This document shows positions 24,974 through 32,534 of a stretch of 39,153 bases of DNA, piece by piece (within the stretch, counting starts at the first letter, position 1; each line of letters begins with the position of its first letter). The stretch comes from an uncultured Bacillota bacterium. Lineage in GTDB: Bacteria; Bacillota; Clostridia; Tissierellales; Tepidimicrobiaceae. The stretch lies in the NCBI GenBank assembly GCA_937967955.1, contig CALBUB010000129.1, positions 1-39,153 of the forward strand, written 5' to 3'. Under the pieces are notes generated by a model. That model was not told the DNA's origin and did no database searches. It saw only the letters and a list, made by a program, of their open reading frames with translations. Position numbers and translations under genes: made by a program.

Positions 24974-25468
24974 ATGAAGATATTAATCGATAATAGGCAG
25001 GATATAGTTGAAATAGATGACAGCATCTATAAAGCTATAGAAAGGGCCATTAAAGAGGTATTAAAGGTAGAGAAAAGGCTATTAGACTATGAAATTAGCT
25101 TATCCTTTGTTGATAATGCTGAGATTAGAGAGTTAAATAGATTATACAGAGGGATAGACAGGGAGACGGATGTTTTGTCTTTTCCAATGGAAGAGGGAGA
25201 AATACTCTTTTCTGGGAATATGTTAGGTGATATAATTATTTCTACGGAAAAAGCTTTAGAACAAGCAAAAGAATATGGTCATTCTCTGTTAAGGGAGATA
25301 GTTTATTTAGTTGTACACAGTATGTTCCATTTATTAGGCTACGACCATATGACAAAAGAGGATAAGGAAGTGATGAGAAGCAAAGAAAAAGAAGTTATGA
25401 GAAACCTAAAGATATTTAAGGATGAAAGGAAAGCACAGGAGAATGAGGAAGAGAAAAAGTTTAATTGA
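24974..25468 (+). CDS. ybeY: Endoribonuclease YbeY (rRNA maturation factor)
   Basis: Zinc-dependent endoribonuclease of 16S rRNA 3'-end maturation and ribosome quality control. 164 residues. The metal motif is H115-SMF-H119-LLGYD-H125, where the usual HGxLHLxGYDH has Ser for Gly at the second position; all three His ligands are kept. TDVLSFPME precedes it, as in the family. It is coupled to the next gene, which starts inside its 3' end. Confidence 0.95.
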   Translation: MKILIDNRQDIVEIDDSIYKAIERAIKEVLKVEKRLLDYEISLSFVDNAEIRELNRLYRGIDRETDVLSFPMEEGEILFSGNMLGDIIISTEKALEQAKEYGHSLLREIVYLVVHSMFHLLGYDHMTKEDKEVMRSKEKEVMRNLKIFKDERKAQENEEEKKFN

Positions 25469-26150
25469 TAGCTTTAATAATGCTGTTAACGGCATTATTT
25501 ATTCCTTAAAAACTGAGCGCAATTTAAAAATCCACTTTACTACTGCTATTTTAGTGATATTGATTAGTTTGTTCTTCGATTTTACCAGGGTAGAATTTTT
25601 AATATTGTGTATTTCTATAGCTTTTGTATTAATGGCAGAGATGATTAACACAGCAGTTGAAAGGGTTGTGGATTTGATAACGGAAGATTACCATCCCCTA
25701 GCTAGATTGGCTAAGGATATAGCTGCTGGTGCTGTATTAATATCTGCCATTAATTCTTTAATAGTAGGCTATCTATTATTTTTTGATAGACTTGAACCTA
25801 TTAACAATTTAGTCCTGTTTAAAATTAGGAATTCTCCTATACATATGACCTTTATAGCATTAGTATTGGTAATAATACTTACTGTAGTTTTAAAAGCCAG
25901 ATTTTATAAAGGAAGAGGAACTCCCTTTCAAGGAGGGGCCGTTAGCGGCCATTCAGCTTTAGCCTTTTGTATAGCTACTATTATTTCTTTTATTGGAAAT
26001 AATATTCTTATAAGCACATTAGTTTTTATTGTAGCAATATTGGTTGCAGAAAGCAGAGTAGAAGGCAAAATCCACTCTCCATTGGAGGTAATAAGTGGAG
26101 CTTTATTGGGAATTATTGTAGGTATGCTAATTTTTAAAGTTTTAGCCTAG
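25443..26150 (+). CDS. Diacylglycerol/undecaprenol kinase fused to PAP2-like phosphatase domain
   Basis: 235 residues in two parts. Residues 1-115 are a DgkA-type membrane kinase (ERNLKIHF, and the active-site segment AEMINTAVERVVDL at 65-78, with E66, N69 and E73). Residues about 130-235 are a PAP2-like membrane phosphatase domain with SGH at 168-170 and SRVEGKIH at 204-211. In the last motif the usual HxxxD is HSPLE (H211, E215). Kinase and phosphatase in one chain suggest recycling of undecaprenol/diacylglycerol phosphates, an inference from the fusion. ATG 25443 gives a normal DgkA start (RKRKSLIDSFNNAVNGI); ATG 25422 would add 7 residues. It overlaps ybeY by 26 bases. Confidence 0.9.
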   Translation: MRKRKSLIDSFNNAVNGIIYSLKTERNLKIHFTTAILVILISLFFDFTRVEFLILCISIAFVLMAEMINTAVERVVDLITEDYHPLARLAKDIAAGAVLISAINSLIVGYLLFFDRLEPINNLVLFKIRNSPIHMTFIALVLVIILTVVLKARFYKGRGTPFQGGAVSGHSALAFCIATIISFIGNNILISTLVFIVAILVAESRVEGKIHSPLEVISGALLGIIVGMLIFKVLA

Positions 26151-26165
26151 GAAGGAGTGCTATGG

Positions 26166-26567
26166 ATGGATATTAGTCTATTAATAAAAAAGGCCTTGGA
26201 AGCAAGAGAAAGGGCTTATGTGCCTTACTCCAACTTTAGAGTAGGAGCAGCCTTGTTGACAGAAGAGGGAGAAATATTTACAGGCTGCAATATAGAAATA
26301 GCTTCTTATTCTCCTACCTTATGTGCAGAAAGGACTGCCATATTTAAAGCCGTTTCAGAAGGCCATAAGAAGATTAAAGCTATTGCAGTAGTTGGAGATG
26401 CTGATTATACTTATCCCTGTGGTGTATGTAGGCAGGTTATTAGGGAATTTGGCAAAGACGCTACCATAATAGTAGCCAATAGGGTAGATGATTACAGAGT
26501 ATATAAACTAGAAGACTTATTACCCCATAGTTTTGGACCAGAAGATTTACAAAAGAGTGAGGAGTGA
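26166..26567 (+). CDS. cdd: Cytidine deaminase
   Basis: Zinc enzyme of pyrimidine salvage that deaminates cytidine and deoxycytidine. 133 residues, the tetrameric type. The catalytic set is C53-A-E55 and P84-C85-G-V-C88, with E44 in the CNIEIASYSP segment that binds the ribose. ATG 26166 is chosen because AAGGAG (26152-26157) is 8 bases upstream; the in-frame GTG at 26157 overlaps that site. The era ribosome site overlaps its 3' end. The order dgkA-cdd-era is the same as in B. subtilis. Confidence 0.96.
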   Translation: MDISLLIKKALEARERAYVPYSNFRVGAALLTEEGEIFTGCNIEIASYSPTLCAERTAIFKAVSEGHKKIKAIAVVGDADYTYPCGVCRQVIREFGKDATIIVANRVDDYRVYKLEDLLPHSFGPEDLQKSEE

Positions 26568-26571
26568 AAGG

Positions 26572-27456
26572 ATGTTTAAATCAGGCTTTGTAACTGTAGT
26601 AGGAAGACCAAATGTTGGAAAATCTACATTACTAAATCAAATTATAGGGGAAAAGATATCTATTGTATCTGATAAGCCTCAGACCACTAGAAATAAGATA
26701 CAGCTTATATATACAACAGATAGCTGCCAGATAGTATTTTTGGACACGCCTGGCATTCAAATGCCAAAGAATAAGCTAGGAGAGTACATGCTAAGGATTT
26801 CTAAAGAAACCTTAGAAGAAGTAGATGTAATTGCTTATATGGTGGATACTAGCATGAAAATTGGTAAATTGGACAATTATATAATTGAACAGCTTAGGGG
26901 AATAAAGACCCCCATTATCCTCCTAATTAACAAAATAGACCAGGTTAGAAAAGGGGATGTGGCTTTATTAGTAGAAAAATATAAAAGAATGGATATGTTC
27001 CATGATATAATCCCTGTTTCTGCTAAGAATGGTGACAATATTGACTCTTTCATAGATTCCTTAATAGAACTTTTACCAGAAGGGCCTAAATACTTTCCAG
27101 ATAATATGATTACTGACCAGCCGGAGCGCTTCATAATAGCTGAGATAATAAGGGAAAAGGCCTTAGAGAACCTTTATGAAGAAGTTCCCCATGGTATATT
27201 TGTAGATATAGAATTGATACAGAAAAGGGAGGATAGGGATTTAATAGATGTTCATGCAGTCATATACTGTGAAAGGGACTCCCATAAGGGAATAATAATC
27301 GGTAAAGGTGGAAGCATGTTAAAGAATATAGGTAAAAGTGCAAGAATGGATATTGAGAAATTAATGGGTAGTAAAATCAATCTACAGTTATGGGTGAAAG
27401 TAGAGAAAAATTGGAGAGAAAAGGAAAACAAGGTGAGATACTTTGGATATAAATAG
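26572..27456 (+). CDS. era: GTPase Era
   Basis: Essential GTPase that binds 16S rRNA and the pre-30S particle. 294 residues. G1 motif GRPNVGKST at 11-19, DTPGIQ (G3), NKID (G4) and SAKNGD (G5). A C-terminal KH domain contains GIIIGKGGSMLKNIG. ATG 26572 follows TGAGGAG (26558-26564) by 7 bases; the start is 4 bases after the cdd stop. An upstream in-frame TTG at 26533 lies within cdd and has no ribosome site. Confidence 0.97.
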   Translation: MFKSGFVTVVGRPNVGKSTLLNQIIGEKISIVSDKPQTTRNKIQLIYTTDSCQIVFLDTPGIQMPKNKLGEYMLRISKETLEEVDVIAYMVDTSMKIGKLDNYIIEQLRGIKTPIILLINKIDQVRKGDVALLVEKYKRMDMFHDIIPVSAKNGDNIDSFIDSLIELLPEGPKYFPDNMITDQPERFIIAEIIREKALENLYEEVPHGIFVDIELIQKREDRDLIDVHAVIYCERDSHKGIIIGKGGSMLKNIGKSARMDIEKLMGSKINLQLWVKVEKNWREKENKVRYFGYK

Positions 27457-27473
27457 TAGGAAGGTTAAGCAGC

Positions 27474-28229
27474 ATGTATAGGAAAGTTGAAGGGATAATC
27501 CTTAAGGAAATGAGGTTTAAGGAGACAAGTAAAATACTTACCATTTTAACTCCTCAGTATGGGAAGATTTCTGCTATAGCAAGGGGGGCTTATAGGCCTA
27601 AAAGTCAAATAGTAGGTATTACCCAGCCCTTTGCCTACAACAGGTTTGTATTCTTTAAAGGAAGGAATTTTTATTATATTAGCCAAATAGATCCAATTGA
27701 ATCCTATTATTCCGTTAGAGAAAGTATGAATCGTTTACTCTATGGTTCATATATGTTAGAGTTGGCAGATAGCTCCATATTAGAAGGAGAAGAGAATATA
27801 AAGATATTTCTGTTATTAAAGAAAGGCTTGAAAGTGTTGTCCAATCTCACAAGGGATTTTGTTAAATTTATAACTGCCTATGAGATGAAATTTATTTCTT
27901 TTTTAGGTTATAAACCTCTTTTAGATAGTTGTGCAGTATGTGGAGAAAAGACTTTTAAGGATTTGAGTTTTAGTATAGCTAGTGGAGGCCTAGTATGTAA
28001 AAGTTGCTCCTATTTGGTAAAAGATAGTTTCCATATTGATAGAAACATGTATAGGGCCATGAAGAGCTTACTTTATACCCCCCTTGATAAATTAGATGAT
28101 ATAAAAATTTCAAATAAAATAGCGTCTAAAATACACAATATTATGGTAAAATACATATTACATAATGTAGATAAGAAGGCTTTCAACTCTTTGGATATTT
28201 TAAGGTCCATAAGGAATGGAGGTGAATAG
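27474..28229 (+). CDS. recO: DNA repair protein RecO
   Basis: Recombination mediator that helps load RecA on SSB-coated DNA. 251 residues. An N-terminal OB fold (KVEGIILKEMRFKETSKI) is followed by a helical domain and a zinc-finger site, C153-x2-C156 and C175-x2-C178 (CAVCGEKTF, CKSC). It is 17 bases after era, the usual pairing. The ribosome site is modest (AGGAAGGTT). The next gene's ribosome site lies in its last codons. Confidence 0.95.
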   Translation: MYRKVEGIILKEMRFKETSKILTILTPQYGKISAIARGAYRPKSQIVGITQPFAYNRFVFFKGRNFYYISQIDPIESYYSVRESMNRLLYGSYMLELADSSILEGEENIKIFLLLKKGLKVLSNLTRDFVKFITAYEMKFISFLGYKPLLDSCAVCGEKTFKDLSFSIASGGLVCKSCSYLVKDSFHIDRNMYRAMKSLLYTPLDKLDDIKISNKIASKIHNIMVKYILHNVDKKAFNSLDILRSIRNGGE

Positions 28230-28230
28230 A

Positions 28231-28644
28231 GTGGATATTACCCTGGAAAAGATAGACAGTGTAGTTGCTAGAACTAATGTGAGCTATAAGGAAGCAAAAG
28301 AGGCTTTAGAAAAGACTAATGGAGATGTGGTAGATGCAATAATATACTTAGAAACTCGCAAACCTGGTTGGAAAGAAGAACTTTCAGATAGAAGCCATGA
28401 GATGATAGAGAAGGTTAAGGAAGTATTGAAAAAGGGCAATGTAACTAAGATTACAGTTAAAAAAGATGGTGAGCTTTTGATGAATATCCCCTTGACAGCA
28501 GCTGCTGTAGGTGCTTTTATATCTGTACCTTTGGCATTAATTGGTTTAGGAGGGGCTCTCTTATCAAAGTGTACCATTGAGATATTAAAGGATGACGGAG
28601 AGATTATAAATATCAACCAGTTAATAAGTGGAGAAAAGGAGTAA
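28231..28644 (+). CDS. DUF4342 protein with UBA-like N-terminal domain
   Basis: 137 residues from GTG 28231, 6 bases after GGAGGTGA; an ATG at 28216 in the same frame precedes that ribosome site and is unlikely. Residues 1-45 (DSVVARTNVSYKEAKEALEK, GDVVDAIIYLE) look like the UBA/EF-Ts N-terminal three-helix fold. Residues about 60-130 are the DUF4342 region with a hydrophobic, Gly/Ala-rich segment (LTAAAVGAFISVPLALIGLG) that could enter a membrane. Function is unknown. It sits one base after recO, where B. subtilis has tiny yqzL, and before the glyQS leader. Confidence 0.85.
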   Translation: MDITLEKIDSVVARTNVSYKEAKEALEKTNGDVVDAIIYLETRKPGWKEELSDRSHEMIEKVKEVLKKGNVTKITVKKDGELLMNIPLTAAAVGAFISVPLALIGLGGALLSKCTIEILKDDGEIININQLISGEKE

Positions 28645-28669
28645 AATATATATGTCAAATATATAATTG

Positions 28670-28698
28670 TTGACAATGTAAAAAAATTTTGTTAGATT
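28670..28698 (+). promoter_or_regulatory. Sigma-A promoter of glyQS
   Basis: A perfect -35, TTGACA (28670-28675), a 17-base spacer, and TAGATT (28693-28698). Transcription would start at about 28705, leaving a leader of about 170 bases before glyQ. Confidence 0.65.
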
Positions 28699-28703
28699 TA
28701 TTC

Positions 28704-28862
28704 TATAAGAAAACAGAAGATATTCGTAATATTTGAAAGGCACTTCTTAACATATTCTGTTTAAATTCCATAAGCAGTAAATAGTAAATAGGGTTTGTAC
28801 TACGGAAGTAACCTTTCGTCCCTTAGGGGATGTAAAGGTTTTCTGTTTGTATATACGTAACG
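28704..28862 (+). promoter_or_regulatory. glyQS leader: T-box-like transcription attenuator (atypical)
   Basis: Leader with mutually exclusive hairpins. Terminator: AACCTTTCGTCCC (28810-28822) with GGGATGTAAAGGTT (28827-28840, one bulged T, one G-U pair), then TTTTCTGTTT. Antiterminator candidate: AGGGTT (28790-28795) plus ACT (28799-28801) with AGTAACCTT (28807-28815), which captures the terminator's 5' arm. A T-box-style alternative pairs AGGG with CCCT (28820-28823) and ACG (28802-28804) with CGT (28817-28819) around a bulge. The bulge reads TTTGTACT, so the UGGN that pairs with the tRNA acceptor end is missing. Upstream, AAACAGAA / TTCTGTTT (28711-28718 and 28755-28762) encloses two small hairpins, one with GGC, a glycine codon, in its loop (28739-28741). 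glyQS is a classic T-box target. Either a diverged T-box or another glycine/tRNA sensor. Confidence 0.5.
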
Positions 28863-28875
28863 AGGAGGTATAATT

Positions 28876-29760
28876 ATGTACTTTCAGGATTTAATGTTGA
28901 AATTACTTGAATTTTGGGGAAATAAAGGCTGTATTATATTAGAACCTTATGATGTAGAAAAAGGTGCAGGTACTATGAGCCCTCATACTTTTTTGAGAGC
29001 CTTAGGACCAGAGCCTTGGAAGGTAGTTTATGTGGAGCCTTCTAGAAGACCAGCTGATGGTAGGTATGGGGAAAATCCTCATAGATTATATCAGCATCAT
29101 CAATTACAGGTAATCCTAAAGCCTTCTCCCGATAACATCCAAGACCTATATCTAGAGAGCTTAAAAGCTATAGGTATAGATCCTTTGATGCATGATATAA
29201 GGTTTGTGGAAGACAATTGGGAAGCACCCACTTTAGGAGCTTGGGGCTTAGGCTGGGAAGTGTGGCTAGATGGTATGGAAATAACACAGTTTACATATTT
29301 CCAACAGGTAGGAAGCATAAACTGTGAATTAGAATCTGCTGAATTAACCTACGGCTTGGAAAGAATAGCCATGTACTTACAAGATGTGGACGATATATTC
29401 CAAGTGAAATGGAATAAGGATATAACTTACGGGGATATATTTAGAAAAGCAGAGTACGAACATTCTGTATATAGTTTTGAAAAGGCTAATATTGATACTT
29501 TAAAACATCTATATGAAGTATATGAGCAAGAAGCAAAGAATAATATAGAGGATGGCTTGATATTACCAAGTTATGACTATGTGTTAAAGTGTTCTCATAC
29601 ATTCAACCTATTAGATGCAAGGGGAGCCTTGAGTGTAACTGAGAGGACCCATTATATTAGTAGAGTTAGAAATTTAGCAAAGTTAGTTGCATCCAAATAT
29701 ATTGAGCATAGAAAGGAAATGGGCTATCCCCTACTAAAGGGAGGTAAAATAGATGAGTAA
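28876..29760 (+). CDS. glyQ: Glycyl-tRNA synthetase alpha chain
   Basis: Catalytic subunit of the heterotetrameric (alpha2-beta2) bacterial GlyRS, a class II synthetase. 294 residues, starting MYFQDLMLKLLEFWGNKGCI, with the family segments GTMSPHTFLRALGPEPW, YVEPSRRPADGRYGENPHR and AWGLGWEVWLDGMEI. The ATG has GAGGAGG 7 bases upstream, after the attenuator. Its last 8 bases overlap glyS, so the two chains are translated in step. Confidence 0.97.
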   Translation: MYFQDLMLKLLEFWGNKGCIILEPYDVEKGAGTMSPHTFLRALGPEPWKVVYVEPSRRPADGRYGENPHRLYQHHQLQVILKPSPDNIQDLYLESLKAIGIDPLMHDIRFVEDNWEAPTLGAWGLGWEVWLDGMEITQFTYFQQVGSINCELESAELTYGLERIAMYLQDVDDIFQVKWNKDITYGDIFRKAEYEHSVYSFEKANIDTLKHLYEVYEQEAKNNIEDGLILPSYDYVLKCSHTFNLLDARGALSVTERTHYISRVRNLAKLVASKYIEHRKEMGYPLLKGGKIDE

Positions 29761-31840
29761 CAATAAATATCTTTTAGAAATAGGTGTAGAAGAGATACCT
29801 GCTAGTTTTATTAATGGTGCTTTAGAACAGCTAAAGAACAATATAGGAAGTATGTTCAAAGAAAATAGGATAGAATACAAAGATATACATACTTATGCTA
29901 CTCCCAGAAGGTTAACAGTTATAGTTGAAGGCTTGTCAGATAGACAGTTAGACTTGAAAGAAGAAGTAAAAGGTCCAGCCAAAAGGATCGCTTTTAATGA
30001 AGATGGTAGCCCTACCAAAGCTTTAGAAGGTTTTTTAAGAAGCAAAGGAATAGATGAAAAGGATATTGTTATAAAGGAACATAATGGGGAGGATTATGTA
30101 TTTGCAAATATAGTAAAAAGCGGCAAAGAAACTGCAGAAGTAATAGCTGAAGAAATAGCTCATGTGATTAAGTCTATAACTTTCCCTAAATCCATGAAGT
30201 GGGGAGGAAAAAACATACGCTTTGCAAGGCCTATTAGATGGCTTGTTTCTATTTTCAATGATCGGGTAGTTCCTTTTGATTTGGAGGGAATAAAGGTTGG
30301 TAATGTTACAAGAGGCCATAGATTTTTAGGAAGTCAGCACATAGAGCTGAACTCAGTAGACGAGTATGTAACTAAATTAGAAGAAAACTTTGTAATAGTT
30401 GATCAAAATAAGAGAAAGGAAATAATTAAATACGGTTCAGAAAGGCTGGCTAAGGAAAAAGGCGGCAGCATATTAGCAGATGAAAGGCTGCTAGAAGAGG
30501 TAACCAATATAGTAGAGTATCCTACTCCCTTATTAGGAAAGATAAAAGATGAATATTTAAGCCTTCCTAAGGATGTAATCATAACACCTATGAAGGAACA
30601 GCTTAGATTTTTCCCAGTGGTAAACGACCACAATAGACTGTTACCCTATTTTGTTACTGTAAGGAATGGAAATGAGGAATATGCAGAAACAGTTATTAAG
30701 GGAAATGAAAAAGTACTAGGTGCAAGGCTGGAAGATGCTAAATTCTTCTACTATGAGGACATAAAAGAGCCTTTAGAAAACTACGTGGAAAGCCTAAAAT
30801 ATATTATCTTCCAGGATAAGCTGGGTACTCTATATGATAAGACTTTAAGAATACAAAAATTAGCAGCTAAAATAGGAGATTATCTGGAGGTAGGAGAAGA
30901 GACCCAGAAGAATCTACAAAGAGCTGCTTACCTATCAAAGGCTGATTTGGCAACTAAGATGGTTAATGAGTTTACAGAACTGCAAGGCAGAATGGGTATG
31001 GAGTATGCTAACCATTCTGGAGAAAATGAAATAGTAAGTACTGCCATCTATGAGCAATATCTACCTAAATTTACAGGGGATGAAATACCAACTACTACTG
31101 CTGGTGCCATATTGAGTATTGCAGACAAGATGGATACCATAGCTGGTTCCTTTGCTATAGGTATTCAACCTACTGGTTCCCAAGACCCTTATGGCTTGAG
31201 AAGGCAGGCTTTAGGTATAATTAATATAATATTAGAGAAGAGACTTAAATTAAGCTTAAGTGATGTAATCGATTATGCTCTATATATTTATGTAGAAAAT
31301 CAAGGCTTAGTATTTGACTATAATGAAGTAAAGCAGGAAATAATTACTTTCTTTGCTGGCAGATTAAAAAATATGTTTGGTGATATGGGAATAAGATATG
31401 ATATAATAGACGGAGTGTTGAGCGTAGGAATAGATGATTTATATGATCTTAAAGTTAGGGCTGAAAAGATAAACCAATACTTGGTAAAAAATGAAGAGAT
31501 GCTTTCTGAAGTTTTAACTACTTTCAATAGGGTGATAAATTTAGCCAATAAAGCTGCATCTACGGAAGTAAAAAGGGATCTGCTGGTTGAGGAAGAAGAA
31601 GTTGAGCTGTATGATACTTTTAATAGAATTGAAGAAAGTGTTTTAGAACATCTGGATAAAAAAGCTTATGATAAAGCTTTAGAACAATTTATAACTCTCA
31701 AGGAGCCTGTGGATAATTTCTTTGACCATGTGATGGTTATGGTTGAAGATGATAAGTTGAGAGAAAATAGATTAGGCCTTTTGGCTAAAATATCAGAAAA
31801 AATGCTCATGATATGTGATCTGTCAAAGTTAGTAAAATAA
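29753..31840 (+). CDS. glyS: Glycyl-tRNA synthetase beta chain
   Basis: tRNA-binding subunit of alpha2-beta2 GlyRS. 695 residues. The N-terminal LLEIGVEEIPASF is invariant in the family; the central region contains FPKSMKWG, FARPIRWL and ENKVLGARL-type KVLGARLEDAKFFY. An HD-like region and a C-terminal DALR-type anticodon-binding domain (FNRVINLA, FFDHVMV) complete it. It starts inside glyQ and ends at a perfect terminator hairpin. Confidence 0.97.
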   Translation: MSNNKYLLEIGVEEIPASFINGALEQLKNNIGSMFKENRIEYKDIHTYATPRRLTVIVEGLSDRQLDLKEEVKGPAKRIAFNEDGSPTKALEGFLRSKGIDEKDIVIKEHNGEDYVFANIVKSGKETAEVIAEEIAHVIKSITFPKSMKWGGKNIRFARPIRWLVSIFNDRVVPFDLEGIKVGNVTRGHRFLGSQHIELNSVDEYVTKLEENFVIVDQNKRKEIIKYGSERLAKEKGGSILADERLLEEVTNIVEYPTPLLGKIKDEYLSLPKDVIITPMKEQLRFFPVVNDHNRLLPYFVTVRNGNEEYAETVIKGNEKVLGARLEDAKFFYYEDIKEPLENYVESLKYIIFQDKLGTLYDKTLRIQKLAAKIGDYLEVGEETQKNLQRAAYLSKADLATKMVNEFTELQGRMGMEYANHSGENEIVSTAIYEQYLPKFTGDEIPTTTAGAILSIADKMDTIAGSFAIGIQPTGSQDPYGLRRQALGIINIILEKRLKLSLSDVIDYALYIYVENQGLVFDYNEVKQEIITFFAGRLKNMFGDMGIRYDIIDGVLSVGIDDLYDLKVRAEKINQYLVKNEEMLSEVLTTFNRVINLANKAASTEVKRDLLVEEEEVELYDTFNRIEESVLEHLDKKAYDKALEQFITLKEPVDNFFDHVMVMVEDDKLRENRLGLLAKISEKMLMICDLSKLVK

Positions 31841-31863
31841 GTCCACTTATGTGGACTTATTTT
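31834..31863 (+). terminator. Terminator after glyS
   Basis: Perfect 13-bp stem AAAATAAGTCCAC (31834-31846) and GTGGACTTATTTT (31851-31863), loop TTAT. It begins within the last codons of glyS and ends 13 bases before the next start codon, so the downstream regulator gene probably receives some read-through. Confidence 0.8.
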
Positions 31864-31876
31864 CAAATGAGATGGG

Positions 31877-32524
31877 GTGATTAAAATCCAATTAACAGAA
31901 AGGCAAGAAAAGATAATAGATATAGTAAAAGCTAACCAGCCTATTACTAGTGAAAAAATAGCCGAGAAGCTAAAGTTAACCAGGTCCACTTTAAGGCCCG
32001 ATTTAGCTATACTTACAATGGCAGGCATACTAGATGCAAGGCCTAAGGTGGGATACTTTTTCACTGGAAAAACTGCCTTTAATGCCATTGCAGAGAAGAT
32101 TAAAAGCATAAAAGTAGCTGATAGAAAGTCAGTGCCTATTATAGTAGATGAACAGACTAGCATATATGATGCTATTGTGACCATGTTCTTAGAAGATACA
32201 GGTACAATATTTGTTACCTCCAATGGTTATTTGTCTGGTGTAGTTTCTAGGAAAGACTTTTTAAAAAATGCAATTGGAGGAATGAATTTAAACAAAACTC
32301 CCATTGCTGTCATAATGACTAGGATGCCAAATATAATTGTAACGTATCCTGAAGAGAGCATTTTAGATGCAGCTATAAAGCTAATTGAGCATGAAATAGA
32401 TAGCTTGCCAGTGGTAAAGGAAGTAGAATTAGAGAATGGGCAGAAAGCTTATAAACTAGTTGGTAGGGTTACTAAGACTACAATTACAAGGCTTTTTGTG
32501 GAGCTTGGAACCAACGAAGAATAG
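31877..32524 (+). CDS. ccpN: CcpN/YqzB-like transcriptional repressor, HTH plus two CBS domains
   Basis: In B. subtilis CcpN represses gluconeogenic genes (gapB, pckA) and sr1 when glucose is present, sensing ATP/ADP through CBS domains. 215 residues: an N-terminal winged helix (about 5-60, LTERQEKIIDIVKANQPIT, then LTRSTLRPDLAILTMAG) and two CBS motifs (about 85-140 and 150-210). The start is uncertain. GTG 31877 gives a normal length, but the GGGGTGA purine run (31874-31880) overlaps it. It is followed 10 bases later by the PPDK regulatory protein, the ccpN-yqfL pairing of Bacillus. The target genes here cannot be seen. Confidence 0.9.
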   Translation: MIKIQLTERQEKIIDIVKANQPITSEKIAEKLKLTRSTLRPDLAILTMAGILDARPKVGYFFTGKTAFNAIAEKIKSIKVADRKSVPIIVDEQTSIYDAIVTMFLEDTGTIFVTSNGYLSGVVSRKDFLKNAIGGMNLNKTPIAVIMTRMPNIIVTYPEESILDAAIKLIEHEIDSLPVVKEVELENGQKAYKLVGRVTKTTITRLFVELGTNEE

Positions 32525-32534
32525 GAGGGGGATT

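Noticed and set aside
28704..28862. Calling the glyQS leader a standard T-box or a glycine riboswitch
   Set aside because: The conserved AGGGTGGNACCGCG T-box core is not present as such, and I see no pair of glycine-riboswitch aptamers. It is therefore listed only as T-box-like.
31666..32223. Minus-strand open frame (185 codons) across the glyS end and ccpN start
   Set aside because: It crosses two well-supported genes and the glyS terminator on the other strand and encodes no known motif.
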